Part shown: positions 22,864 to 33,923 of the stretch, piece by piece
Position numbering within the stretch: the stretch's first letter is position 1
Layout of the letters: every line of letters starts with the position of its first letter
DNA from: Laburnicola sp. R22_1
Taxonomy: Eukaryota > Ascomycota > Dothideomycetes > Pleosporales > Didymosphaeriaceae
NCBI GenBank assembly: GCA_014281115.1
Contig: JACONQ010000004.1
Span: forward strand, 1-64,000
Reading direction: 5' to 3'
Length of the DNA: 64,000 bases
The notes under the pieces: generated by a model
The model's database searches: none
Seen by the model: only the letters and a program-made list of their open reading frames with translations
Told to the model about the DNA's origin: nothing
Translations under genes and position numbers: made by a program

Positions 22864-23449
22864 ATGAAGTCCTTCACAGCCCTTTTCATAGTCATGCGCC
22901 TAGCAGCTGTGGACTGCAGCCCGCTCGTATCTGCTATGCCTACTAGCATTTCCCTAAGCGAGGAGGAGCATGTCGCCTTTTCTGGCGTGATGATCCAAGC
23001 TACCCCAACCTCATCAGTGTCCTCGCAAGGGGCCATGGTTGCGTACCAGACAGGAGACACCAACAAGAACAAGCTAGAGCAACGCGTCATCAACTGGTCG
23101 CAAATCACGATAAGCGAGGCGTGTGTACGTAGTTAAAGGAAAACGCCAACCTCAGTGCGCTTTCTAACAGTCTGCGTGTAGGCAGTGTGCGTTGCAGCCC
23201 AGGCAGCTAGTGCTGGGATCAGGTATGCTTTTCGGCGAGGCCTTGTGCCTAATACCAATGTTTTGTCGTATATCTTGTAAGTGTAGTTTTCCTTATAGGT
23301 TACATGTGGAGCTTATCGGTGTGTTTACCGCAATATCAAACTGCGGGGTACCTTGCGCAAGGGCTGTGACAGCAGTAACCCCAGGAGGTGATACGAAAAG
23401 CTGGAACGAACTAACATGGATTGAGCATATCACAACAAACGCGAGCTAG
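22864..23449 (+). CDS. Small secreted protein SSP2, candidate effector (3' end uncertain)
   Basis: Start ATG at 22,864 gives a signal-peptide-like N-terminus (MKSFTALFIVMRLAAVDCSP). Exon 1 ends at 23,124 (SEAC). A 57-bp intron (23,125-23,181) has donor GTACGT, branch CTAAC and acceptor TGTAG, and exon 2 continues AVCVAAQAASAGIRYAF. The simplest model stops at TAA 23,278-23,280 (119 residues). A striking alternative is that removing 22 nt (23,277-23,298, GTAAGT...TTATAG) restores a frame for 50 more residues (IGVFTAISNCGVPCARAV..., stop at 23,449) with two extra cysteines. A 22-nt intron would be too short for normal splicing, so this may be an indel or a mis-assembled intron. No family is recognised. 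Confidence 0.55.
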
Positions 23450-23653
23450 ATGGGAATTCTTCGCTCATGGTGGATGAAAGTGACAAGACGAGGAGAAGAG
23501 AGAGACGGAGAGGGAGGGAGAGGGAGCGCGAGACAGTGGACACCACTACGGTCATGTCTGTTATTATTCTTCGTCCACTCATTCATTTCCTATTATACTG
23601 AGTCTCAATTTTGACGGGCTGTTGCTGTTGAACAACAGCTTAGACACGCTGGG
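23450..23653. other. Short intergenic spacer with a purine tract
   Basis: Contains an (A/G)-rich run (GAGAGGGAGGGAGAGGGAG near 23,508-23,526) and the 3' flanks of convergent genes SSP2 and the F-box pseudogene. Confidence 0.5.
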
Positions 23654-25198
23654 CTACATTGAGAGGCTAATAGCACTACATACTGTTTGAATATTACGCC
23701 TTTGCCCGCGACCACTTACACTTCCAAAACCACCCCAAAACCCGCCCGGCCCCACCGCCTCCACGATGCCAAACGGCGTAATAACCGCATCTACCACTCC
23801 CCACCACCCCCCAAGCAGATAATTATGCGCAATCTGCAAATGCCCCGTAGCTCTATCCACCGTCACCCTAAGCATGTGTAGCCAAGCCTGCGACTGAAAC
23901 CCATTACTCTGCAGGAGGAACTTGTTTCCATCATTCCATTCCTACACGAGATGGAAGCGGATAACGCGTTCTATGGCGAACGGAAATTCCGTGTTGGGCA
24001 GCTGGTCTAGTCGGTTGACCGACACATCGACGTTGTCGCCGCCGACGCCGTCGAAATGCATGGCTGGGCCTGGGCCCGGGCCCGTGCTAAAGTACCCGGT
24101 CCAGTCGTCGTCGATGAAGAAGGCGGGTGAGGTCATGGCGGCGAGGTGGCATGTGCTAAAGTGCTCGAGAGCGTGTGATGTGAAAGGCACAGGCGGGGCA
24201 CAAAGAGCAGGCAAGGGAAGCGAAAACGTGGTGGGCGGGTGCATAAGGCCGCTAGAACTAGTGGGTCCGCATAGCCAGTTGTTGGCAAGTGCCCAGCAGA
24301 GTCCCTAGTAGAAGAAGCCAACTGCTCGGTTTGCCAGCGTGTGAAGCATGACTAGGCGATGGGTGGTATCTTCGGATGAAACGCTCTGTCCATAGAGATT
24401 GGTAAGACAGAACCACTGGACCAAGGGGAGAAGACAAGGTGGTTTATCTCCGTCCGGAGGTGGAGGGCTGGCGAGCAGGCGTGCAGTGACACAAAAGCTA
24501 GCGGCCTGCGCAAGGCGCCAGGTGTGCGTGTCCGCCGTGCGACTTGGGCTGATAGGAAAGGCTGTGTCGGCCTGGGCAAGCGGATCGGCATCGGGACCTG
24601 AGACGATGGGGACGTTGCAGATGGTGTCGCATAGGCGGTGCAGGGAGGGAATGTTGATTAATAGAAGCACAGGATCTGTAGGCGCAAGTTGGATGGAGTT
24701 AGCAACTGGGCTTCAGGTAGAGAGAAAGGGAAAGGGAAAGGGAAAGGGAAAGGGAAAGGGAAACAGAGGAGGGGTGCAAGGAGAAAGAGGGAGAGCAAAA
24801 AAGAGACAGAGAAAAAGAGAAAAAAGGGAAGATGAAGAAAATATAAATAAACCACAAAACCTACGATGCAGCACAACCAAACCCAGCAACCACCTCTCCA
24901 CCTCCTCACTACCTACGCATATATCCCGCCGCGCCGCCACCGCCAGTGCATCAGCGACAACCCAGCGTCTCCAAACATCTTGATCTTGATCCGTACTACG
25001 AAGTTTAAGAGTGCGATAGTAACGTGCTAGAGTTTCTTGAGTAGCGACAAGGTCTCGCCATGCAGTCCAGTCATTGCATGCAGCGTGGATGGAACGGCAG
25101 GTACGGATGAAGGCTAGCGCTGTGGTAGAACAAGGCAGTTGAGTGAAGATTTTGCGTAGGAGCTCTACAGGTAGTTGCTGTATCAAAGGGTAAGCCAT
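23654..25198 (-). pseudogene. F-box protein gene, two in-frame stops
   Basis: The start (25,198, MAYPLIQQLPVELLRKIF) opens an F-box-like domain (residues about 8-50, LPVELLRKIFTQLP ... TCRSIHAACNDW), normally an SCF ubiquitin ligase adaptor. A 189-bp intron (24,864-24,676) has donor GTAGGT, branch TGCTAAC and acceptor CTACAG, and it contains the (CCCTTT)n repeat. Exon 2 keeps one frame to 23,654, but two TAG codons interrupt it, at 24,305-24,307 (after VGFFY) and 23,942-23,944 (after IRFHLV). Both are explained by CAG-to-TAG. The downstream homologous-looking stretch (EWNDGNKFLLQSNGFQSQ, LLGGWWGVVDAVI) shows the frame was functional until recently. Copia-2 starts 79 bp upstream of the ATG and may also have removed the promoter. 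Confidence 0.75.
24720..24765 (-). repeat. (CCCTTT)n hexanucleotide inside the F-box intron
   Basis: About seven CCCTTT units on the coding (minus) strand, within the intron at 24,676-24,864, forming an unusually long polypyrimidine stretch before the branch site. Confidence 0.9.
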
Positions 25199-25277
25199 AA
25201 GAAAGTAAAAAGTAGCAAGGTAGACTGTAGTAAGTATAGAGAGAAGAGGCGCTTCGACCAAGGTAGTACATAAGTAA

Positions 25278-25429
25278 TGTTAGTGTGGAGTACGATATCA
25301 CATGATACCACCAACCTGATGTAGACTAGTTGCTGATCACGATTCTGCTACTTAAGCAGTTTCTCTGTTCAGCTTGTTACAATCAACTCAGTCTCTCATT
25401 CCTAATTGCTACCCTACTTATCCCTTACA
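25278..25429 (+). repeat. 5' LTR of Copia-2
   Basis: 152 bp, TGTTAGTGTGGAGTACG ... ATCCCTTACA; identical to the right LTR at 30,391-30,542. Confidence 0.95.
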
Positions 25430-25540
25430 GTTATGAGCCCGGCCTACGCTTAATTCGACTGCAGTTCACACTCTACTTACTTACTATACACACGCGCTTT
25501 CCACGACGGAGATTAACTCGACGAGCTCTAGTTTGCCACG

Positions 25541-28500
25541 ATGAGCAACAAAGAGGACGAGCTGATCGTTAAGGAGACAATTATCCTTGACAAGCCAAGC
25601 GATTGGTCGAAGTGGATCTTTCTGCGAAAGAGGACCGCTGAGGCATACAAGATCTGGGACTATTGTAACCCAGATTTGACAGTAGACACTGTCAAGAAAA
25701 TCTACAATGAGAAACCTAAGGAGCGACTACTACGCTCATTCAAAAAGGACAACACACCCAACAAAGCTTCAAGCATTGTCCAGGGCAACAATGATATTAA
25801 ACCAGACAAACTCACGAAATCTGAACAAGAGGACTACACCTTCTGGCATGGGTTCTACACAACAAAGCTAGCAGCCTGGCAGAAGAAGGAGAACGCTCTC
25901 AACAACCTAGCACGGGAGATTGCAAGGACGATCGCCAGCAGGCATATCCCAGTTATTGAGGATGCTGAAACTCCCTACAAACAACTTATGCAACTCAAGA
26001 AGATATTCTGTATATCAGTAGCAGAACGCAAGTATAAGTTGCTCGAGCAGTACGACAAGATTAAGAAGGTTCCACAACGACAGAAGATAGATGCTTGGTA
26101 TAAGAGCTACATCACTATCCTTCGCGACATGATTAAACTGAAACTACCTGAAGTCCAGGACTATCGAGCACAGCAGGACTTTCTTCGAGCAATTAGGGGA
26201 ATTGATGAGTCCTTTGTCACGCACGAAATTCAGGAGATCACGCGAGCTGAGATAAACGGAACCCCGTATATGGATCCTGTTGCACTAGTGGAGAACTATC
26301 GACGGTTCCAACGCACCTTGAACCCTGTAGCGTCAGCACTTGGAACATACGCCGTTTTAGGACGCCCTAGTCCAAACACCAACAGCAACACCCAGAAACG
26401 TACAGTCACGTGCATCTGCGGGGAACAGCACCTGTTTAAACAGTGCTCCTATGTGGTGCCTTCTTTCCGACCCGCTGGATGGAGGCCCGACCTAGTTGTC
26501 TTAGCCGAGTTTGACAGAGTTAGGAAACTAGGCAAAGGCAACCCTTTAAGCGCAGCTCTGTTTGGAGCTGAGAAGAAAGCTAGTGAAAAGGCAGCTGCTG
26601 CCAACAAGAATGATTTCTTAATAGACACTGGTCACCCTCTATTGAATGCTCAAAACTTAACAGGAGCAGTTATGCACTGGCAAGGCAGCCAGAACGCAGC
26701 TTAGGTTGTTACTCCACTTAGTACAGCTGCTGTTTAACAGCCTCCACCGCTATTGATTAACAAGTGGATACTGGATCCTGGCTCCAATCTACATGTCACA
26801 AACCATCGGCCAAAGACTTGGGAGAAGATCCGAGATGGACACCCAGATGATATCCTACTAGCCGGCACGCAAGCCCTGCAGATACATGAGTGGGGAAATG
26901 TTAAGCTGTTTGTTGATACTCTAACTGGCGAATGTTGAGTGACTATGACATGGGTAGCACTTATTCCCACGTTCTTTACATCAGTAGTGTCACTCTCACG
27001 CTGTTAATTAGTTGGTATTGAGTTCGACTTGGGACGTAGCTGTCTCTATCTGAGGAGCGCTTTAATGGACATATTCTGCACACTCGATAAGCAGGGTGGC
27101 CATTGGGTTATGGACTCTAACAAGGCAATACGTCCGAACGCATTAGAGTTGTACACATTCGCGATTCAATTGAAGTTAGCCAAGCCAAGCTGTATAGAGC
27201 GCAAGCCTCTACAAGTCACCCCTACAGAAGCTTATTAGATGCTAGCTCATGCAGGATGACGCGCGGTTGAACACCTAGAGCAGGCAGTGGATGGTATCAA
27301 GCTCATCACTGGCCCCCAAGCTCCACAATGGAGGGAATGTGAAAAGTGCATCAACTCTAAGCTTTCTAAGATTATTAGTCGACGCCCTTAACGCGAGCCT
27401 GCGACACGCCCCTTTGAACGTATCGGCATCGACCTTGTACAACTCAGGAAGATGGGTGAAGCTTGCTATAACGGGGACAAGTGGCTCTTACACGCTGTGT
27501 GTCAACATAGCAGATACTATTTAGGGAAGACTCTTCGTGATAAGAAGAAGGAGACTCTGACGCGCTTAGTTCGACAGATACTGGCGCTTATACAGACCTA
27601 GTTTGACGCGATTGTTGTATACGTTCGCTGTGACAACGAAAAGGGTTATGCTGATCTCTGGGAGGTCTTTCAAGACCTGGGTATTACAGCTGAGCGACGT
27701 GCTGTTAGTGCAGAAGAGATGACTGGCCTGCCTGAGAAGGCTGGTAACCTTATTATCACTGTGGCAAGAGCTTTGCGGATTGAAGCAAATTTGCCTAAGG
27801 AACTGGCTAACGAGTTATGCCTAACGGCTATTTACATCCTCAATTGATTGCCAACAGAGGTTCTTGACTGGAAGACGCCCTACGAACATGTACGCAAGGT
27901 GAAGCCGTCTCTTGCACACATAGACGTTATTGGTGCCAAAGCCCTATTCCGTAATACCAAGGTGGCCAAAGGTGACAAGCTCGAGTCAAGGTCGATTACT
28001 GGATGGCTAGTTGGATACGAAGGAACGAATATCTTCCGTGTATGGGTTCCTGGGGCTGACAGTGTTGTTCGAACACGTGATGTTGTCTTCGTACGAGACC
28101 AACGCTACTCGGCTCTACAACTTGAGCCTATGACGGAGGAGATACGACGCGTAGTCAGAGTCCTTGATATCGATTCATCGGACGAGGAGGAAGATCCCGT
28201 TATCGAGCAGATCCATCGTGATATAACACATCGTCAACATACAGTTGAGGATGATGTTGAGGATCAAGAAGAAGAGGCTACTGGGCCAGATGATGCCGAA
28301 GAGCAGATTCAACAGGAGGCCTATGAAGGATTACTCACACCCCGAGAGACACCAGTACCTAGCACTTATGATTGTTCTCAACCAAAAGGCTGGAGAGAGA
28401 TTGCTTCTGGAGATACTGCGCCAAACCGCCATCAGAATAACGCTCCAAGACGGACAAACCCTAATATTGCTGCAGACAATATCGTTCTAGGGTCCCGTCG

Positions 28501-30291
28501 TCGGGGAGGTGGTAGAGGAGACGATACGCCTAGGGACCATTTCAGTACGCACGCTTCTCTGTACTGGCAAACGTTTGCTACGGCAATCGTGCAACTGCCC
28601 CCAAATGAAGAGTTGAAGGTTCACCGTGATCAACTGCCGCCGCCACCAAAGAACTGGGCTGAGGTCAAATCCCGCCCTGATGCTGATAAGTGGTTCGCTG
28701 CTGCGGACAAGGAGATTGAGGAGCAGCTTCACAAAGGTGTATTTGAGAAGGTGAAAGATGATATGAAGGAGCACCCAGATGCTGAGACCCTGCCGCTAAT
28801 GTGGGTTTTCACGTACAAGTTCGATGCTGATGGCTACTTGACTAGCTACAAAGCTCGACTAGTCGTGAGAGGAGATTTGCAGACGACTTGGGATGATACC
28901 TACGCAGCTACCCTCGCGGCTCGAACGCTCCGCTTCCTTATCGCTATTATGTGCGCCTTTGGACTCCTTGCCTACCAGTACGACGTCAAGAATGCTTTCC
29001 TCAACGCGTACCTAGCCCGACTCTGTTACGTCTGGACTCCAGATGGGTTCCGAGACAGACTAGGCAATATGATGCGACTACGCCGAGCACTGTATGGGCT
29101 TAAGGATGCCCCAGCGCTGTGGCACAAACACCTAAAGAAGACCCTTGTTAATATGGGCTTCACTCAAGTCAAGGGTATCCCTTGCCTATTCACCAATGGC
29201 AAGCTGATACTATTCTATTACGTAGATGATATCGTCGTCCTTTTCCGCAAAGGCGATCAACAATATCATCAACAGTTTCAACGCGAGTTCACGAAACGAT
29301 ACGAGACACGAAGCTTAGGAGAACTACGCTGGTTCCTAGGGATACGCATTATTAGAGACTATGCGAAAGGCAAGGTCTGGATGATCCAAGACTCCTACAT
29401 CGCAAAAGTCTGCCACGACCACAATCTCCTTCAGGGCAGCCGACACCCTAAGGTCCCTCTGCGCGAGTCTTATCTCCCCCAAGTACAGATGAACCTAACG
29501 CGGAGCGCACCCGCCTATATCAGATCCTAGTTGGATGCCTTGGCTTCATCTCATATTTCACCCGGCCTGACGTGGCAAAAGCGCACTCGATACTTGCCCG
29601 CCATCTAAATAATCCAAGCCAAAAGCATCTTGCTGCTGTCAAGTCTGTGTGGCAATACTTATACGACTTCCGATTCTGGGCAATTGGAGCAACAACAACA
29701 GCACGCTCTAAGAACGCCAACTACATCAGTCAAATTGACAATAAGGAAGCTGAGGAGTTGTTGTTCTTTGGTGCCTCTGATGCCGCGTTTGCTGACGATC
29801 CTGATACTGCTCGAAGCTCATTCGCCTATGTGTTTAAGCTCTACGGTATGGTCATTGATTGGAAGGCAAAAATCATGAGATCTGTTACCAAATCAACTAC
29901 TGAGGCCGAACTGTTTGCCCTGTCAACTGCTGGCACTGAGTTATCCTGGTGGATGAACACCTTTGAAGCTATTGGGTTTAATCCAGAGGTTCGACCTACG
30001 TTGTACTGTGATAACCAGCAAACAGTCTCTATCGCCAACAAGGACGAAGAAAAGCTCGACACGAAGCTTAGACATATCAAAGTACATCAGATGTGGATCC
30101 GCGAGCAAGTTGAAGCCGGGAACATTGACGTTACCTGGATGGGAACTGCTGATATGCCCGCTGATGGATTGACAAAGTCTCTCTCTGATAGTAGCAAGCA
30201 CGAGCGATTCTTGCAGCAATTGGGAATGACCGATATCCGCCAACAAGTTATTGGTTTAGAGGATAAATTTGTTACATCTGTCGTTACCTGA
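25541..30291 (+). pseudogene. Copia-2 gag-pol, about nine stops and one frameshift
   Basis: Gag is open for 387 residues (25,541-26,704) with a UBN2-like core and a CICGEQHLFKQC knuckle. Stops then punctuate one frame. Protease is WILDPGSNLHV, and the integrase core has GIDL and YVRCDNEKGYAD. From 27,848 to 29,530 a long open stretch carries the reverse transcriptase (ARLVVRGD, YDVKNAFLNA, FYYVDDIVVLF). A frame change at a five-C run (29,476-29,480) moves to RNase H (TEAELFALSTAGTELSWW, ending 30,291). YVDD is intact. The stops lie at Gln, Trp and Arg positions. The five-C frameshift may be a homopolymer sequencing error; the stops are not. Confidence 0.9.
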
Positions 30292-30390
30292 TAGAGTTCT
30301 TCCTAGGGAGGTGCCCTGGAGGCCCTCTGTTCACTCATTTTGCTTTGTTATACTTTACAGCACTCCGCTACCTTTGTGTTGTGGGAGGTG

Positions 30391-30542
30391 TGTTAGTGTG
30401 GAGTACGATATCACATGATACCACCAACCTGATGTAGACTAGTTGCTGATCACGATTCTGCTACTTAAGCAGTTTCTCTGTTCAGCTTGTTACAATCAAC
30501 TCAGTCTCTCATTCCTAATTGCTACCCTACTTATCCCTTACA
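30391..30542 (+). repeat. 3' LTR of Copia-2
   Basis: 152 bp, identical to 25,278-25,429; followed by the duplicated target AGTAA. Confidence 0.95.
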
Positions 30543-31821
30543 AGTAAGCTTAGAAGTAGTAGGTAAAGTAGTAAAAGAAGAGGGGAAAAAAGATAGGAAT
30601 ATTGCAATGGGCAAGCGGCAGAGTCAGGTATATATAGTTTTTGTCTACATGGGTAGTTTCTATTTGGAAACAAGCTGTGCCATAATCCTATCTTTAGGCT
30701 ACGGAATTTCTGTCACGTGATTATGTACTATCAGCTATTAATAGATAAACGATTCTTAACACCCCTGTCCCTAAGAAGAGAACCGAAAACGACTATTAAA
30801 TAAGAGACGCAAGGAAAATTCGATTGGCACTTAGAATTCTAGCCTAGCACCGTATGTAGAGCGATTATTTGCGCCTAAGGGTAATGAATATGCTGCAGTG
30901 CAAATGGACCACGGTACACCTAGTAAACAGGCATACCAAATTTATTTATCCGTCTATCCAATATACCAAGATCATACCTAGCGTAAGTCACCCTATTAAA
31001 CGCATATAAGCAAAGTCCACCACTGTGTGCTAGCTACTGGGTTATAGTGCCTCCTGTTTTACTCCTCTCTGTGTATAGTGCAGACTCGACCTTGGTTAGA
31101 ATCTTAACACGACGAAGATCTTCAATAAGCAAAGTCAGACTTGCTATCAGTCAGGTAACTTAGTTCGAACTGACTGAACTGACTGCCAAGACTCAGTTCA
31201 GTCAGTCAGTTCTTAAGGTTGCTATGTCATGGATCCATAGCGGCACCTGGCTCGGAACCCGGAATAACGTTGATCCGGCGCTAGGCCCAATTCGGCCACT
31301 AGCGCGGCAGCACCCATAAGGTGCTGCCCTTCTGCCTACCTACTTGGTATAGCAGTATTTCATGTACTAGGAATCAACTTACTTTCATCCCAACTATCGC
31401 GGGCCCGAACCCTTACAGCTAGACGTCAGTCTAGTGAGTTTATAGGCCTCTAGACTAACTAAACTAACTAATATTAAACTAATATTAGCTATTTTTAAAG
31501 TAGAATTTTATAGTTATAATAGCTATATCTAGTGTAGCTTTAAAGCTACGCTAGTCCTAGATATATAGGCACTAATCCTATATAAGTTAAAATATATAGC
31601 ATTAAGCTAATTAGAGTTTGTAAAGGTACGCTAGCCGCACCTAGCAAGCCTTTCGCGTCGCGTCGCGTCGCGTCTGCTAAACACACGACACTATCCCCCG
31701 CATGACCAAAATCTGCCGTACACGGGCCACATTGAAATGGCCAATCAGGAGAGCTGCCAAGTGAACACCAAATCTGTATCGTGGTTAGCAATTTCTGTTT
31801 ACTAGCCAAAATACGCCTGTT
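30543..31821. other. Gap with no gene; two inverted repeats and a (GCGTC) run
   Basis: Mixed GC DNA. A stem GGCAGCACC/GGTGCTGCC lies near 31,303-31,330. A CAGTCAGTCAGTT-like palindromic cluster with its inverse GAACTGACTGAACTGACTG lies near 31,165-31,212. A (GCGTC)4 run is near 31,655. It precedes the piggyBac remnant. No TTAA target ends or terminal repeats were found. Open frames are short. Confidence 0.5.
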
Positions 31822-33800
31822 TTGAAATTGCCTGCACCTGCAAACATGCCAAAAGCTGCTGGCCCACTCACCAATGACCCTGACTTCGTAAAATACACAA
31901 AATACAGCAAATCTGACGCTGAAAAGCCTGATTTGCCAGCAAATCCGCCACCCGATTGGAAACCTCTCAACGTCAACAATCCACGTATTTTTGGAGAGGC
32001 TAACTTACCTGAAGGTGTTGATTGCGGCAGTCCGATTGCCTTGTTCGATTTATACTTCTCCGCTGACGTTATGGACCGTATAGCACACCATATAAATCAA
32101 CATGCTGAGGCGCTCCGAGCAGCGACGCCTGGCAGCTGCCGCAGCTGGAAACCGACGTCTCCGGCGGAGCTTTATACGTACTTTTCAATCGTCGTTTATA
32201 TGGGCGTCCACCGGGAGCCCTCGTTAGCGGAGTACTGGGAGAAGGGCCACCGGAACGCTCCTACACACAAAATCAACGAGTTCATGTCCCGCCAGCGTTG
32301 GCAGCAGCTAGATCGGTACCTGTACTGTACTGAGGTGGAGCAGAGCTTTTGCTCCCTATTTGGCCGCGTCTGGGATCTCTCTCAGCTGCTCTGCGAGCGC
32401 TCGCTTTTGTATTGGACGCCCGGCAAGCACCTCTGCGTCGACGAGGCGATTGCGAGATTTACTGGACGCGCGTCAGAAAAAGTGATAATCAAAACAAAGC
32501 CCACACCTGAGGGCTACAAGATCTGGTGTCTGGCAAACGATGGGGTAATACTTAACTAGCTTTTTCATGCCCGCGGCAGAGGACCCGTTAATTTGATTAA
32601 AATCGCCGACGCTGACGCTGCTGGCAGGTCTTTGACTCCAACAGAGCTTGTCCCTGTCACCCTCGTACTCGCCGAGGACGCCGCTGGAGAAAGGCTTTTT
32701 CCAGCCGGCCGTCATATCGTCTAGGACAACAACCTTTTCAATACGATACCCATGCTCGAATACCTCAGATCCAAAGGCGTCGGCTGCGCCAGGACTGTTA
32801 GGACGACAAAGACAACGACAGAGGAGATCTTCGAGCAGGCCGCGGAGGCAGAACTCCAGACAAGCAGCGCACCTATCGCCCGCAAAAAGCTGTCCAAAGA
32901 GCGCTTCAACAGTGATCTTGTGCGTCTCAAAACACACGCTCGGCAGTCCCTAAAGTGGGGAGAAATATGCTAGGCGCTGTCAGCGTCAAAGGAAGTACTA
33001 GAGGCAACCTGGAGAGATAATCAAGTTATCCTTTTTGCTAGTACAGTCGCAGATTGTGAGTATTGACGTCATTTCTTGGCATAGTGTTAACTTTTACACA
33101 GCTGCTCAGTACGTCGAAAAGCTCCGTTAACGCTCCAAAACAGCATCAAACAACAAGAAGATCTTTGCGGACGCCTTTGGCAACGAGCTTGTCAAGTTAC
33201 TAGGGATACCGACGATAATAGACGATTATAATACCCATAAGAGCGAGGTTGATCGATTTAATCAGTGTAAAAGCTACTACTCCGTCCAGCAGGCCAAACG
33301 GCGTACCTGGCGTCCTCTGCTCTACTTCCTACTTAATTTGGCACTAAACAACGCCTACAGGCTGTCATCGTACTCGTCCCAGCCGTCAGCGAAAAGGACG
33401 GGTCATAAAGACTTCCTGTATGCCCTAATTAAGCAGCTTTTCGAGCGCGGAGGCCGACTTTGCAACGGCAGTAACAAACGTCAGCACATAGACGATATCG
33501 TCAGCGACGCTGGCAGCTCCCACACGTCTACAAGGCTATTTGCAGAGGCAAAGACTTGTGTATCGTGTGCGACGTCTGGGCGTAAAAAGCACAACTCACG
33601 GCCTCCACGGCAGCCTCTTACAACAACTTCTAGCAATCGTAAAGCTCCTCTGCGTACTCCGCGCAGTACTTTTGGCTGTAGGGCGTGTAGGCTGCCTTTG
33701 TGTAGGCCAGAGGAGCGTCCTAAGTGCTGGCAAGAGCACCTACAGCGCTGTCAAACAATCACATCAAAAGACACCTCTCAAAGCTCAATTATCAAGTAGT
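31822..33800 (+). pseudogene. piggyBac-type transposase (DDE_Tnp_1_7), decayed
   Basis: Open to 32,559 (FDLYFSADVMDRIAHHI, IVVYMGVHREPSLAEYW, CVDEAIARFTGR, the first catalytic Asp). The frame then continues through TAG stops (probably TGG) to DNNLFNTIPMLEYLRSK (second Asp). After a frameshift, IDDYNTHKSEVDRFNQ (third Asp) and RTWRPLLYFLLN are readable, followed by a C-terminal Cys-rich zinc finger (CVSCATSGRKKH..., CRACRLPLC). Order and spacing match piggyBac transposases (about 550-650 residues). The true start may be MPKAAGPLTN near 31,846. The terminal repeats and TTAA target sites were not identified, and its 3' side abuts mariner M1. Confidence 0.85.
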
Positions 33801-33923
33801 TTCATCAAAAAACCACAAGAAATCAAGTCTCCATACGGAGGTGCCTTTCAAAAGTCTTTTCCTGGACCGTGCACAGTGGCGCAAGCTAAAAACGCCACCA
33901 AATTCTTCGTACGAGAGACATCT

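Larger units (their letters stand above)
25278..30542 (+). mobile_element. Copia-2 retrotransposon with identical LTRs
   Basis: A 5,265-bp element with two 152-bp LTRs that I see as identical base for base, flanked by an exact 5-bp duplication AGTAA (25,273-25,277 and 30,543-30,547). Identical LTRs indicate a recent insertion. A purine tract (GTGGGAGGTG) precedes the 3' LTR. A related solo LTR lies at 19,102-19,253. Despite its youth, the polyprotein frame is broken. Confidence 0.95.

Noticed and set aside
24399..24983. + strand ORF of 194 residues
   Set aside because: Antisense of the F-box gene and its repeat-containing intron.
31303..31330. Stem-loop as a bacterial-type terminator
   Set aside because: Eukaryotic context and no T-run; treated as an inverted repeat only.
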